A stretch of 34,224 nt of DNA from Secundilactobacillus angelensis (GTDB taxonomy: Bacteria; Bacillota; Bacilli; Lactobacillales; Lactobacillaceae), in NCBI RefSeq assembly GCF_012641075.1, contig NZ_JAAXLJ010000024.1, forward strand, positions 1 to 34,224, read 5' to 3'. The position numbers were made by a program, and so were the translations under genes. How positions within the stretch are numbered: position 1 is the first letter of the stretch; each line of letters begins with the position of its first letter. A model generated the notes under the pieces. That model saw only the letters and a program-made list of their open reading frames with translations, had not been told where the DNA came from and did not search any database. Positions 22,503 to 30,735 of this stretch are shown here, one piece after another.

Positions 22503-23801
22503 TTATTTAATGATCTCATGAATCAAAGTCAGCGGTTCAGCTGAATCAGCGATTTCAATATTGTCATATAAGAGTTGTTCGACGTTATCGATGTCCTTAC
22601 TATCAGCATAAATCGTCAGTAACGGTTCTCCTTCGCTGACGGCATCGCCGACCTTTTTCTTGAGTTCAATACCTACCGCGTAGTCCAACTGATCATCCGC
22701 TTTTTGACGGCCGCCACCAAGCAACATGCTGGCGACACCTATTTCATCTGCAGTCATCTTAGCGACAACACCACTAGACTTTGCTGGTAAGTCAATCTTG
22801 TACTTTGCTTGGGGCATAATCGTCGGATCATCGACGAACCGCTCATCACCGCCTTGAGCGATAACCATCTGACGGAAACTTTCAAGCGCCTTGCCATTGG
22901 CCACAACCTCTTTAAGCATTTCACGGGCTTCTTCCAGCGTTTGTGCCTTCTTCGCTAAGACCACCATCTGACTGCCAAGGGTCAAGACGAGGTCGGTGAT
23001 ATCGGCTGGCCCCTGCCCCTTTAGAATATCGATGGTTTCTTTAATTTCCAATGCGTTACCGATCATCCGCCCCAAGGGTTGATTCATATCCGAAATCAAG
23101 GCCATACAGTCCATCCCAGCATTCTTACCAATCGAGACTAAGGCCTCTGCCAGGGAACGGGCTTGATCTTCCGTCTTCATGAAGGCACCTGAACCCGTTT
23201 TAACGTCCAGCACCAATGCATCAGTGCCCGAAGCAATTTTCTTACTCATAATCGAACCGGCAATCAACGGAATAGAATCAACCGTGTCCGTTACATCTCG
23301 CAAAGCATAAATTTTCTTGTCTGCTGGGGCGATATTGCCCGTTGCACCAACGATTGCTAGGTGGATATCTTTCACTTGCTGTTTAAATTGGTCCTCTGTC
23401 AGTTCCACCTTAAAGCCGGGAATTGCTTCTAATTTATCCAACGTCCCACCAGTATGACCAAGCCCTCGGCCGGAGATCATTGGAATCGGAATACCCAAGG
23501 CTGCAATCATGGGAGCTAACGGCAAACTCGTCTTGTCACCCACACCACCAGTTGAATGCTTATCGACTTTAATCCCTGGAATATCAGATAAATCAAGCTG
23601 GTCACCAGACTTCAACATTTGCATTGCCAGCTCAGCCTGTTCACCATCAGCCATCCCATTGAAGTAAATGGCCATCAGTAGCGCGCTAGTCTGGTAATCC
23701 GGAATACTGCCATCCACCACACCATCCACGAAGAACTTAATTTCTTCGTTGGTTAATTCGCCACCATTTCGCTTATGATCGATCACATCTACCATTCTCA
23801 T
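22503..23801 (-). CDS. pdp: pyrimidine-nucleoside phosphorylase
   Basis: Phosphorolyses uridine, thymidine and deoxyuridine to the base and (deoxy)ribose 1-phosphate in the cytoplasm. At 432 residues it has the normal family length. The active-site signature [14 protein letters not shown] (79-92), the [15 protein letters not shown] segment (109-123) and the C-terminal alpha/beta domain ending LTLIHEIIK are present. It is the last gene of the deo operon and is separated from deoD by a hairpin (23836-23874). The start ATG 23801 has AGGAGG 7 nt upstream. Confidence 0.97.
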   Translation of the reverse strand: MRMVDVIDHKRNGGELTNEEIKFFVDGVVDGSIPDYQTSALLMAIYFNGMADGEQAELAMQMLKSGDQLDLSDIPGIKVDKHSTGGVGDKTSLPLAPMIAALGIPIPMISGRGLGHTGGTLDKLEAIPGFKVELTEDQFKQQVKDIHLAIVGATGNIAPADKKIYALRDVTDTVDSIPLIAGSIMSKKIASGTDALVLDVKTGSGAFMKTEDQARSLAEALVSIGKNAGMDCMALISDMNQPLGRMIGNALEIKETIDILKGQGPADITDLVLTLGSQMVVLAKKAQTLEEAREMLKEVVANGKALESFRQMVIAQGGDERFVDDPTIMPQAKYKIDLPAKSSGVVAKMTADEIGVASMLLGGGRQKADDQLDYAVGIELKKKVGDAVSEGEPLLTIYADSKDIDNVEQLLYDNIEIADSAEPLTLIHEIIK

Positions 23802-23835
23802 GACAATTCCTCCTGACTTGAAACCCTCGCTTAAT

Positions 23836-23874
23836 AAAAATGGGGCGCGGTCAGATGCTTCTAACTGCCCCCAT
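23836..23874 (-). terminator. internal hairpin between deoD and pdp
   Basis: On the minus strand, GGGGGCAGTTAG and CTGACCGCGCCCC form an imperfect stem (loop AAGCAT) followed by ATTTTTATT. It lies about 20 nt after the deoD stop and before pdp. It probably lowers pdp transcription relative to the upstream genes or protects the upstream mRNA end. Confidence 0.7.
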
Positions 23875-23893
23875 GATGTTCAATTAATCTTGA

Positions 23894-24601
23894 CTATAAT
23901 TTAATGGCAGTTTCCAGCGCCACCGTCATCATCTCACTGAATGAACTCTGGCGATCTTCTGCTGACAAGGCTTCACCGGTGGTCAGGTTATCGCTCACGG
24001 TATTAATGGACAATGCCTGAACCCCATACTTAGCAGCCAGCATGTAGAGCGCTGCCGTTTCCATCTCAGTTCCGAGTACCCCGTAATCGATCAACTGCTG
24101 ATAGTCGATTTCATCGTTATAGAAACGGTCGGCACTGAAAATGTTGCCTACCTTCACCGAAACGCCAGCTTCCTTAGCTGACTCGTAGGCTTTAAGTAGC
24201 ATATCGAAGTCGGCCGTTGGCGCGTAAATCACACCGGCTTTAAACGTATTTTGGATGATTGCTGAGTCGGTGCTGGCCGATTCAGCAATTAGAATATCAC
24301 GAATCTTAACGGCTTCACCGAACCCACCAATACTACCAATTCGCATGAGGTGCTTCACACCGAAGAAACGAATCAGTTCGTTGGTATAAATGGAAATCGA
24401 CGGAATCCCCATCCCGGTTCCCTGGACGGAAACCTTGTGGCCCTTATAGGTACCGGTATAGCCAAAAGCATTTCTGACAGAATTATACTGAACCACATCG
24501 TCCAAAAAGTTATCTGCCACGTACTTTGCCCGTAATGGGTCGCCCGGTAATAATACCGTTTCGGCGATATCGCCCATTTTTGCTCCAATATGTGTACTCA
24601 T
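23894..24601 (-). CDS. deoD: purine-nucleoside phosphorylase, DeoD type
   Basis: Hexameric-type purine nucleoside phosphorylase (235 residues, normal length), cleaving (deoxy)inosine, (deoxy)guanosine and adenosine with phosphate. Signatures are the N-terminal MSTHIGAKMGDIAETVLLPGD (phosphate loop, split as MSTHIGAKMG and LLPGDPLRA), MRIGSIGG (86-93) and GVLGTEMETAALYML, with the ribose-binding Met-Glu and the catalytic Asp in SINTVSDNL. The start ATG 24601 has AGGAGG 8 nt upstream. It lies 12 nt downstream of deoB. Confidence 0.97.
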   Translation of the reverse strand: MSTHIGAKMGDIAETVLLPGDPLRAKYVADNFLDDVVQYNSVRNAFGYTGTYKGHKVSVQGTGMGIPSISIYTNELIRFFGVKHLMRIGSIGGFGEAVKIRDILIAESASTDSAIIQNTFKAGVIYAPTADFDMLLKAYESAKEAGVSVKVGNIFSADRFYNDEIDYQQLIDYGVLGTEMETAALYMLAAKYGVQALSINTVSDNLTTGEALSAEDRQSSFSEMMTVALETAIKL

Positions 24602-24613
24602 CGCTATTACCTC

Positions 24614-25804
24614 CTATTTCAATGACGTCAAGAATGACGTGCCGGTTGGGTTACCACTAACGTTGAAATTATCCAAGACGGTAGCCCCGAAGTCGGCATA
24701 CGTCCGCCGAATGCCCAATGAACCATTCTGCTTAAAGCTTGGAGAATAAGCTAATAACGGGACGTATTCACGGGTATGATCAGTCCCCTTGTAACCGGGG
24801 TCATTCCCATGGTCCGCTGTGATCATCAGCAAATCATCATCCTGCAGCGTCGCCAACAAATCGCCAAGCTGTTCATCAAACGCCATCAACGCTTTTCCAT
24901 AACCTTCCGGATTACGACGGTGGCCGTACATTGCGTCGAAATCAACCAGGTTGGTAAAGCTAAACCCGTTAAAGGCTTTTTCAGCATTGGCAATTGTCTG
25001 CTTCATCCCATCATCGTTACTGGTGGTATGCGCGCCTTCTGTAATCCCCTGTCCAGAGAATATATCGTTGATCTTACCAACAGCTAAAACGTCCAGACCA
25101 GCGTTCTTCAGTCGATCCAAGTCAGTTTCACCCGTTGGCGCTAGAGTAAAGTCGTGTCGATCAGAAGTCCGGGTAAAGTGGTCCTTATCCGGTCCAACAT
25201 ATGGTCGAGCAATGATCCGACCAATTCGATAAGGTTTATCAATGGTAATTGACCGGGCAAACTCACAAATCTTATATAACTCTTCCAGCGGAATCACATC
25301 CGTGTGGGCAGCGATTTGTAATACCGAGTCCCCAGAAGTATAAACAATCAAGTCACCGGTTTTCATCTGCTGCTCACCATAATCATGGATGACGTCAGTA
25401 CCAGAATACGGCTTATTCACAATCACGTGGCGACCGCTGAAGTCCTCAATCTGCTTGATTAATTCAGCTGGAAAGCCCTTTGGAAAGAAACCAAGGGGTT
25501 CGGTAACAGGCAGCCCCATCATTTCCCAGTGACCGTCCATACTATCCTTGCCCACTGAAACTTCATGCATTTTGCCAAAATACCCAATTGGGCTTTCCGC
25601 AATTGGAACCCCTTCAATTGGATTATTCGGCCGAATGTTGGAGAGCCCCATTTTAGCTAAATTAGGAAGCTTCAGCTGACCTTTATAAAATTCACCGATG
25701 TGGCCTAAAGTATCAGCACCCACGTCACCGAATTTGTTGGCATCACTGGCTTCACCGATCCCAACGGAATCAATCACGATACCAAATACACGTTTAAAAG
25801 CCAT
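24614..25804 (-). CDS. deoB: phosphopentomutase
   Basis: Interconverts (deoxy)ribose 1-phosphate and 5-phosphate. It is a 396-residue member of the alkaline phosphatase superfamily, with metal ligands in the N-terminal [13 protein letters not shown] segment (10-22), the phosphorylated Thr region [10 protein letters not shown], the cap domain, and the C-terminal metal motif [20 protein letters not shown] (split here as ITADHGNDP and TDHTREYVP). The start ATG 25804 has AAGGAGG upstream, and it follows deoC by 14 nt. Confidence 0.98.
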   Translation of the reverse strand: MAFKRVFGIVIDSVGIGEASDANKFGDVGADTLGHIGEFYKGQLKLPNLAKMGLSNIRPNNPIEGVPIAESPIGYFGKMHEVSVGKDSMDGHWEMMGLPVTEPLGFFPKGFPAELIKQIEDFSGRHVIVNKPYSGTDVIHDYGEQQMKTGDLIVYTSGDSVLQIAAHTDVIPLEELYKICEFARSITIDKPYRIGRIIARPYVGPDKDHFTRTSDRHDFTLAPTGETDLDRLKNAGLDVLAVGKINDIFSGQGITEGAHTTSNDDGMKQTIANAEKAFNGFSFTNLVDFDAMYGHRRNPEGYGKALMAFDEQLGDLLATLQDDDLLMITADHGNDPGYKGTDHTREYVPLLAYSPSFKQNGSLGIRRTYADFGATVLDNFNVSGNPTGTSFLTSLK

Positions 25805-25818
25805 AACAGTACCCTCCT

Positions 25819-26469
25819 TTAATCTTCGGTGACAATTTTTACGCTGGCACTGGCACCAATTCTGGTGGCACCTGCTTCAATCATTGCTTCTGCTTCAGCC
25901 TTTGAGTGCACGCCGCCTGAAGCCTTCACGCCTAACCGGTCACCCACGGTCTCACGCATTAATTTGACGTCTTCAACTTTGGCCCCGGCAGTTGAGAAGC
26001 CAGTTGACGTCTTAACAAAGTCAGCACCCGCTTTTTCGGATAACTGGCAGGCACGCACTTTTTCTTCATTGTTCAGCAATGCTGTTTCAATAATCACTTT
26101 AAGTAGTTTATTTTCAGCATGAATGGCATCTGCCAACGCTTTGATGTCAGCTAACACAGCATCATTGTGATTAGCCTTGAGTTCACCAATGTTGATCACC
26201 ATATCTAACTCATCAGCACCATCTTTGATTGCTTGCTGGGCTTCAAAGACTTTTGACTCCGTAGAAGTAGCCCCTAGAGGGAAGCCAATAACGGTACAAG
26301 TATTCACGTCTGAATCTTGTAATCCAGCAGCAGTGTGCTTTACCCAATAGGGGTTGATGCATACTGACGCAAAATCATACTTAACTGCTTCCGCGATAAC
26401 CTTATCCACATCTGCCTCGGTGGCGTCCGCGTTCAAAATTGTGTGGTCAATGTACTTGGCTAATTTCAT
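25819..26469 (-). CDS. deoC: deoxyribose-phosphate aldolase
   Basis: Cleaves 2-deoxyribose 5-phosphate to glyceraldehyde 3-phosphate and acetaldehyde, feeding deoxynucleoside carbon into glycolysis. It is a 216-residue class I aldolase. With the preferred start, the Schiff-base lysine is Lys153 (FVKTSTGF), the proton-relay lysine is Lys182 (GVKASGGV) and the aspartate is Asp89 (ELDMVIN). The start ATG 26469 ([10 protein letters not shown]) is chosen because AAGGAG lies 9 nt upstream. A longer frame to 26490 overlaps that site. It is the first gene of the operon, controlled by the promoter and cre at 26515-26556. Confidence 0.98.
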   Translation of the reverse strand: MKLAKYIDHTILNADATEADVDKVIAEAVKYDFASVCINPYWVKHTAAGLQDSDVNTCTVIGFPLGATSTESKVFEAQQAIKDGADELDMVINIGELKANHNDAVLADIKALADAIHAENKLLKVIIETALLNNEEKVRACQLSEKAGADFVKTSTGFSTAGAKVEDVKLMRETVGDRLGVKASGGVHSKAEAEAMIEAGATRIGASASVKIVTED

Positions 26470-26514
26470 GGTTGAAAACTCCTTTGTCAAAAATAATAGG
26501 TGTAATTAGTTAAT

Positions 26515-26528
26515 TGTAACCGTTTCCA
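26515..26528. promoter_or_regulatory. cre site (CcpA operator) of the deo operon
   Basis: TGTAACCGTTTCCA matches TGWAANCGNTNWCA at 13 of 14 positions. It touches the -10 element and covers the predicted transcription start, so CcpA should repress the operon when preferred sugars are present. Confidence 0.8.
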
Positions 26529-26556
26529 TAATATCATGTAGAAATTCTGCTGTACA
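26528..26556 (-). promoter_or_regulatory. deo operon promoter
   Basis: On the minus strand, -35 TGTACA (26556-26551) and -10 TATTAT (26533-26528) are separated by 17 nt. It is sandwiched between the cre site and an inverted repeat. Confidence 0.65.
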
Positions 26557-26577
26557 CGGATATGCTAAAATACAGCA
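26548..26577. promoter_or_regulatory. candidate deo operator, inverted repeat at the -35
   Basis: A perfect 7-bp inverted repeat, TGCTGTA and TACAGCA, is separated by 16 nt. One arm overlaps the -35 of the deo promoter. This is a plausible site for a DeoR-type or similar nucleoside-responsive regulator, which is not encoded next to the operon. Confidence 0.45.
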
Positions 26578-26616
26578 AACTTTGTGCATTTTCTCATTTG
26601 TCATTAAGAAATGAAA

Positions 26617-26646
26617 CAAAAAAGCCACACAGTTAAATGTGTGGCT
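26617..26646 (-). terminator. TetR gene terminator
   Basis: On the minus strand, a perfect 9-bp stem AGCCACACA / TGTGTGGCT with a 6-nt loop is followed by six T. It is 5 nt after the TetR stop and isolates the deo operon from upstream transcription. Confidence 0.92.
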
Positions 26647-26651
26647 CAAGA

Positions 26652-27200
26652 CTACTGACTCTGTAGTTGAAACAAACTGTTAATTTCACGAACGGCAGCT
26701 TCTAATTGCTTGTGATCAACCTCCGAACTTCCCTTAACTACGTAGCGTTCCAGGATGCCCATCAGCATACCTTCAATCGCACTAATCATGATCTCCTTAT
26801 TGGGTGAACGCTGAATAGTGGTGATCACTGGGTCGTCTTGTGGGCCATCATCAACCCGTCGCTGAATCAACTCCCACAAGATTTGATTTAGAATTTCGTG
26901 AAGGTCTGAGCGGCTCTGACGGGTAGGCATCAGGTTCCGTAAAACCGGCCAGTAAGCCTCAACATATTCAACAAACTGAACCAATAATGGCTGATCGGGT
27001 GTCCGCCGTTGAACGGTATCTTCGATCTCCGCCATCAATAAGCTGTTTTTATCGGGAAAATAACGGTAAAACGTACTGCGCGTGATGAAACTCGCCACAG
27101 AAATTTCCGAAACACTAATCATATCATACGGTTTTTCACCTAAAAGATCTAAAAAGGCACTTAAAATTTGGCGCCGGGTTCTCTCTTGTGCTTTACCCAT
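26652..27200 (-). CDS. TetR/AcrR family transcriptional regulator
   Basis: A 182-residue TetR-type repressor. The N-terminal HTH (about 9-55) contains RRQILSAFLDLL, the recognition region ITRSTFYRYFPDKNSLL and the usual tyrosine-phenylalanine pair. The C-terminal ligand-binding half is unremarkable and hydrophobic. It lies 98 nt downstream of an MFS drug exporter in the same direction and probably regulates it, itself or both. A palindrome at 27247-27261 just upstream is a candidate operator. The start ATG 27200 has GGAGA upstream. Control of the downstream deo operon is less likely, given the terminator between them. Confidence 0.9.
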   Translation of the reverse strand: MGKAQERTRRQILSAFLDLLGEKPYDMISVSEISVASFITRSTFYRYFPDKNSLLMAEIEDTVQRRTPDQPLLVQFVEYVEAYWPVLRNLMPTRQSRSDLHEILNQILWELIQRRVDDGPQDDPVITTIQRSPNKEIMISAIEGMLMGILERYVVKGSSEVDHKQLEAAVREINSLFQLQSQ

Positions 27201-27246
27201 GGTTAATTCTCCAATTCTCTCTTAATATTAATTGCCATTATCAACT

Positions 27247-27261
27247 AATTCTAGGAGAATT
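27247..27261. promoter_or_regulatory. palindrome upstream of the TetR gene, candidate operator
   Basis: The perfect palindrome AATTCTAGGAGAATT (6-bp arms, 3-nt centre) lies between a weak -35-like GTACAA and a -10-like GATAAT on the minus strand. A site within the promoter spacer suits autoregulation by the adjacent TetR protein. Confidence 0.4.
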
Positions 27262-27298
27262 GTACTCATTTCATCACTCTTATTCAAGCAAAAAGCCC

Positions 27299-28522
27299 TT
27301 AATGATGGGATTTCCTAACCGTTCTATAATCGGATTTATATGCCCACATCACAATCGCAAGGTTGATAAGGACTAGACCAGTTGTCATTAAAAAGACGTA
27401 GCGATAATCTAAAATACCAGCAACTCCAGAAGCTAGCATCGGTCCAATAACTGAACCAATTGCTTGCGCCGACTGATTATAACTAAAAATCCGGCTGATA
27501 GATTCTTTTGGTGTTGCCAACGTCATGACGGTTTGGGTAATTGGCAACAACGCTGCGTCGGAGATTCCGACAAGAAACCGAAAAATACCTAAACTGACGA
27601 CGGTTTGAACAAAGAACATCGGTAAAAACATCGCAGCACAGAAAATCAACCCAGCAACGAGCACTTTCCGCGGGCCAATGTGGTCGCCCAGTGCACCTAA
27701 ACGAGGTGCTGCGATCAAAGTGGCAATCCCCGGCAAGGCAGCAATCACCCCACTAGTCATTGCAATGTTGCCACGACCATGCATCAACTCTTTTACAAAT
27801 AAACTAATGATGGGATTAATGGAGGTCGTAGCCGCTTGAATCAGCATCGATGATAGAATCATTGCCCATACGACCCGAACGTGCTTGATACCAGTAAAGG
27901 CGCTCCGTTCAGCATATTTGGGGTTGTCCAAAGGCTTAAAGTCTTCTTTAACGAAGAACAAGGTTATAAATGACGCAATCAGCATCATCCCACCAAAGAT
28001 AAAGAACGGAATTCGATAACCGAATAGTCCGGCAATGTAACCACCAATAATGGGCCCGACCAGCATGCCGCCGACACTCCCAGTAGTTAACGTCCCCATG
28101 GTTTGACCACTCTTGCTGGTTGGCACTTCACTGGCCATTAGCGCATAAGCGTTATTAATGTAACCCGAAAAACCACCCTGAATCACCCGCAAGGTAATCA
28201 ATATCCAAACACTGGGTGAAAAACCGGTCAACGTTGCGGTAATGGTCATCCCCAGTGCAGCTCGCATCAACATTGGCTTCCGCCCGGTTCTGTCGGCTAA
28301 TTTACCCCAAAACGGTGATACGATTGCCTGGCTCAAGAAAGTACCGGAAAATGCCAAGCCAGCATATAAAGTTAATTCCCATTTAGGGAAATTCCCCATT
28401 TCACTAATAAACAACGGTAAAAACGGCAGGCTCATACTTGAACCAGCCCCCGTAATAAAATTACCCAGCCACAGAGCATATAGGTTTCGTTGCCACTGTG
28501 GTGTTTTTTCTGCTTTTGCCAT
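27299..28522 (-). CDS. MFS multidrug efflux transporter, PmrA/MdtG-like
   Basis: A 407-residue major facilitator with about twelve helices, of the DHA1 drug:proton antiporter type. Motif A in loop 2-3 is intact (GKLADRTGRKPML, about 74-86), and the helix 4-5 region contains RVIQGGFSGYINNAYAL, similar to PmrA/MdtG exporters. It probably expels amphiphilic drugs, and the substrate is not predictable. The start is ATG 28522, and the ribosome binding site (GAGGA) is moderate. It is followed by the TetR gene in the same direction without a clear terminator in between. Confidence 0.9.
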   Translation of the reverse strand: MAKAEKTPQWQRNLYALWLGNFITGAGSSMSLPFLPLFISEMGNFPKWELTLYAGLAFSGTFLSQAIVSPFWGKLADRTGRKPMLMRAALGMTITATLTGFSPSVWILITLRVIQGGFSGYINNAYALMASEVPTSKSGQTMGTLTTGSVGGMLVGPIIGGYIAGLFGYRIPFFIFGGMMLIASFITLFFVKEDFKPLDNPKYAERSAFTGIKHVRVVWAMILSSMLIQAATTSINPIISLFVKELMHGRGNIAMTSGVIAALPGIATLIAAPRLGALGDHIGPRKVLVAGLIFCAAMFLPMFFVQTVVSLGIFRFLVGISDAALLPITQTVMTLATPKESISRIFSYNQSAQAIGSVIGPMLASGVAGILDYRYVFLMTTGLVLINLAIVMWAYKSDYRTVRKSHH

Positions 28523-28579
28523 CTAATCATCCTCAATATGTAGTTGTCACATACTAGTATTCTATCACTTAGGTCAACT

Positions 28580-28604
28580 AAAAAAGGTGCTATAACAGCA
28601 CCTT
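28580..28604 (-). terminator. terminator of the DUF975 gene
   Basis: On the minus strand, an 8-bp perfect stem AAGGTGCT / AGCACCTT with a 5-nt loop is followed by six T, about 20 nt after the stop of the gene at 28623-29408. Confidence 0.92.
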
Positions 28605-28622
28605 CCTCATCTCAATTATTGA

Positions 28623-29408
28623 CTATTCCTGATGTAAATCATCGTCTGAATGCGACTTGGAATCCGGATAGAAAGTCTCGGTTGGTGCGGATCCTGATTT
28701 TGATTTGCCTGAATCATCTGACGTGACGATTGTTGGCCCATCATCCGTGGTTTCAGCACCTTCAGCTGCCAATTTTACATAGAAGTTAGCAAAGGTCTGA
28801 TTCATGTACGGATATACCCAGATGATTGGAATAACGATGATACATGCGAGGCTCCAGCCAATGAAGCTCAATCCCATGACAAAATATTCCCATTTGTGAC
28901 CATCCATCATTTTTCGGCTCAAGGTGATGGCTTCTAGAAACCCAATTTTCTTACCCTGATCCAGATAATCACGATAGATGAAGATGGCCTGAGAATAAGC
29001 CAAAGACTTAACAATTCCTGGCACGATCAATAAGAGACTCCAAAGAAAAGTAAAGATCCACACAATAATCATCAGTGCTAATGAACCGAGAAAATAAGCG
29101 CCACGATTGAAAATCGTAAACGACTTGCTGACTGGTTCGGAAAACTCGCCGACTCCCCGTTGCAGATCGATCATCACAAAGGAAATACCGACTGCCAGTA
29201 GTGACGACACGAGACTCAACAGACTCAGCCAGTTACCTCCTGCAGTGTTGTCATTCAAATTAAAAGCCATGCTGCCAAAAAAGCTAGCTATCCCCAAAAT
29301 ATAAACTGGTAAGAATAAGAGCAAATAAAAACTAAAGTTGGAATCTAGAAACCCCTTAGCGTCCCTTTTCAACTGTCGTCGCCGACTCGTCATTGTCTCC
29401 TCTTGCAT
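28623..29408 (-). CDS. DUF975 family membrane protein
   Basis: A 261-residue integral membrane protein of the DUF975 family, common in Firmicutes, function unknown. About five to six hydrophobic segments lie between residues 25 and 225. The signature region WSLLLIVPGIVKSLAYSQAI and the segment AITLSRKMMDGHKWEYF (typical of the family) are present. The C-terminal tail (about 228-261) is acidic, serine-rich and cytoplasmic-looking (DDSGKSKSGS, SHSDDDLHQE). The start ATG 29408 has GAGAGGAGA upstream. It is monocistronic with a strong promoter at 29479-29507. Confidence 0.9.
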   Translation of the reverse strand: MQEETMTSRRRQLKRDAKGFLDSNFSFYLLLFLPVYILGIASFFGSMAFNLNDNTAGGNWLSLLSLVSSLLAVGISFVMIDLQRGVGEFSEPVSKSFTIFNRGAYFLGSLALMIIVWIFTFLWSLLLIVPGIVKSLAYSQAIFIYRDYLDQGKKIGFLEAITLSRKMMDGHKWEYFVMGLSFIGWSLACIIVIPIIWVYPYMNQTFANFYVKLAAEGAETTDDGPTIVTSDDSGKSKSGSAPTETFYPDSKSHSDDDLHQE

Positions 29409-29478
29409 AATAAAAATTCTCCTCTCAAATTTGGCCTACTGTCCCAAAATAATACAACTAAGCGGACACTCCTATGAA

Positions 29479-29507
29479 AGTATACTAATATTACAGAAAT
29501 GTGTCAA
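29479..29507 (-). promoter_or_regulatory. strong promoter of the DUF975 gene
   Basis: On the minus strand, -35 TTGACA (29507-29502, perfect) and -10 TATACT (29484-29479, 5 of 6) are separated by 17 nt. Confidence 0.85.
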
Positions 29508-29546
29508 TTTGACGATAAATGAAACATAAACAATAACGGCGGTTCA

Positions 29547-29873
29547 CTACATGACCAAATTGATAACGGCCAGGGAGATCACACCAACAATCACAATGAT
29601 CAGCAAATTTTTACTGATCATGGCGCTGATCAGTGTCGGAATACTGGCAAGCGCGTTGGGCACATTTAGAGTTGGAAACTGTCCTAAGTGCTGAATAAGC
29701 AGACTTTCCATCCACAGGGCGGTCATGATACAAATCGGCACGAAGCCGAGAAAGTTAACCACCACTTTTGGCAGCTTAAATTGCTTCAGCAAAATAAACG
29801 GGACCACCCGAGATAACCAGGTCACCAGACCGCTCCCTAAAATAACCAGCAATACATAACTATTTAGTGCCAT
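29547..29873 (-). CDS. azlD: branched-chain amino acid export subunit AzlD
   Basis: A 108-residue hydrophobic protein with about four helices, the small partner of AzlC. The family pattern LVTWLSRVVPFILL (17-30) followed by FLGFVPICIMTALW is clear. AzlCD together export branched-chain amino acids, or their toxic analogues, across the membrane. Its start lies within the end of azlC (14-nt overlap), so the two are translated together. No clear terminator was found between 29520 and 29546. Confidence 0.92.
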   Translation of the reverse strand: MALNSYVLLVILGSGLVTWLSRVVPFILLKQFKLPKVVVNFLGFVPICIMTALWMESLLIQHLGQFPTLNVPNALASIPTLISAMISKNLLIIVIVGVISLAVINLVM

Positions 29874-30567
29874 GCTTTAACACCACCCCAAATCCGCAAC
29901 CAAGTAACGTTACGACTAATAGCAGCCCGTTTTGCGGGAGCCATTTCATCCCTAAAAACATCAAAACGGCCACAAAAATAACCACGATAAATTGAATGGT
30001 CAGCTTGATTGCCCGATCAGAAATCATCTGCAGGTACAACAGCCCAATGAACATGGCAACTAAGGCAAAACTAAAGCCATACTTTTCGGGATTATTGATT
30101 AAATTGCCCAGCATCCCGCCAATGGCAGAAGTGAAGCCCCAAACCAAATAAGCAAAAATGTTAGCTGTATCTAGCCACCTAAAGTTAAGTTGATGATCCG
30201 TAAAATTAAGCTTGTTCATACTTAACGCGAAAGTCTCATCTGTTAGCAGAGTCCCGGCCCAAATATTCTTTGCCATACTTTCTTTAGACAAATAAGGTGC
30301 CACAACCGTACTCATCAAAATCATCCGTGCATTCACCAAGAAGACGGACATCACGATAGAACCGATACCAGCATGCAGTGCAATTAAACTAACAATCACG
30401 AATTCAGCGGAGCCGGCATATGTAATTAATGACATCAAAAATATTTCTAAAACACTCAGACCATTTGCGCGGGCTGTGATTCCAAAAGCTAAGGCAATCC
30501 CTATGTAACCAAACACGGTCGGTAGCGTTTCTTTCAGTGCTGACCTCATGTCCAAGTCTCCGGTCAC
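29860..30567 (-). CDS. azlC: branched-chain amino acid export permease AzlC
   Basis: Large subunit of the AzlCD exporter, with about six to seven helices. Signatures are PTVFGYIGIALAFGI near the N terminus and SLITYAGSAEFVIVSLIA. The longest frame begins at ATG 30603, but that ATG lies inside the predicted -10 element (TAGAAT, 30607-30602), so transcription would start after it. I therefore place the start at GTG 30567, about 235 residues, preceded by AGGAG with 9 nt spacing. ATG 30549 (MRSALKETLP) with CGGAG 8 nt upstream is the alternative. Transport activity is inferred from the family. Confidence 0.9.
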   Translation of the reverse strand: MTGDLDMRSALKETLPTVFGYIGIALAFGITARANGLSVLEIFLMSLITYAGSAEFVIVSLIALHAGIGSIVMSVFLVNARMILMSTVVAPYLSKESMAKNIWAGTLLTDETFALSMNKLNFTDHQLNFRWLDTANIFAYLVWGFTSAIGGMLGNLINNPEKYGFSFALVAMFIGLLYLQMISDRAIKLTIQFIVVIFVAVLMFLGMKWLPQNGLLLVVTLLGCGFGVVLKHGTK

Positions 30568-30601
30568 TCTCATCATCTCCTCATTTTTCACTGATGTTTT
30601 C

Positions 30602-30630
30602 ATTCTACGGGTTCACTATAAGCGTGTCAA
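30602..30630 (-). promoter_or_regulatory. azlCD promoter
   Basis: On the minus strand, -35 TTGACA (30630-30625, perfect) and -10 TAGAAT (30607-30602) are separated by 17 nt. It is divergent from the promoter of the reductase at 30736. Confidence 0.8.
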
Positions 30631-30669
30631 CAACGGTTTTATCGGGCATTAACCGAATCTAATCCAACT

Positions 30670-30698
30670 TTTAAGACTACTTGTAAGTGCGTTATAAT
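30670..30698 (+). promoter_or_regulatory. candidate promoter of the YghZ-type reductase gene
   Basis: A perfect -10 TATAAT (30693-30698) lies 17 nt after TTTAAG (30670-30675), a weak -35. The intergenic region with azlC carries both divergent promoters. Confidence 0.5.
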
Positions 30699-30735
30699 GA
30701 AATCGTTTACTTATTCAATTAGGAGGTAATTGGGA

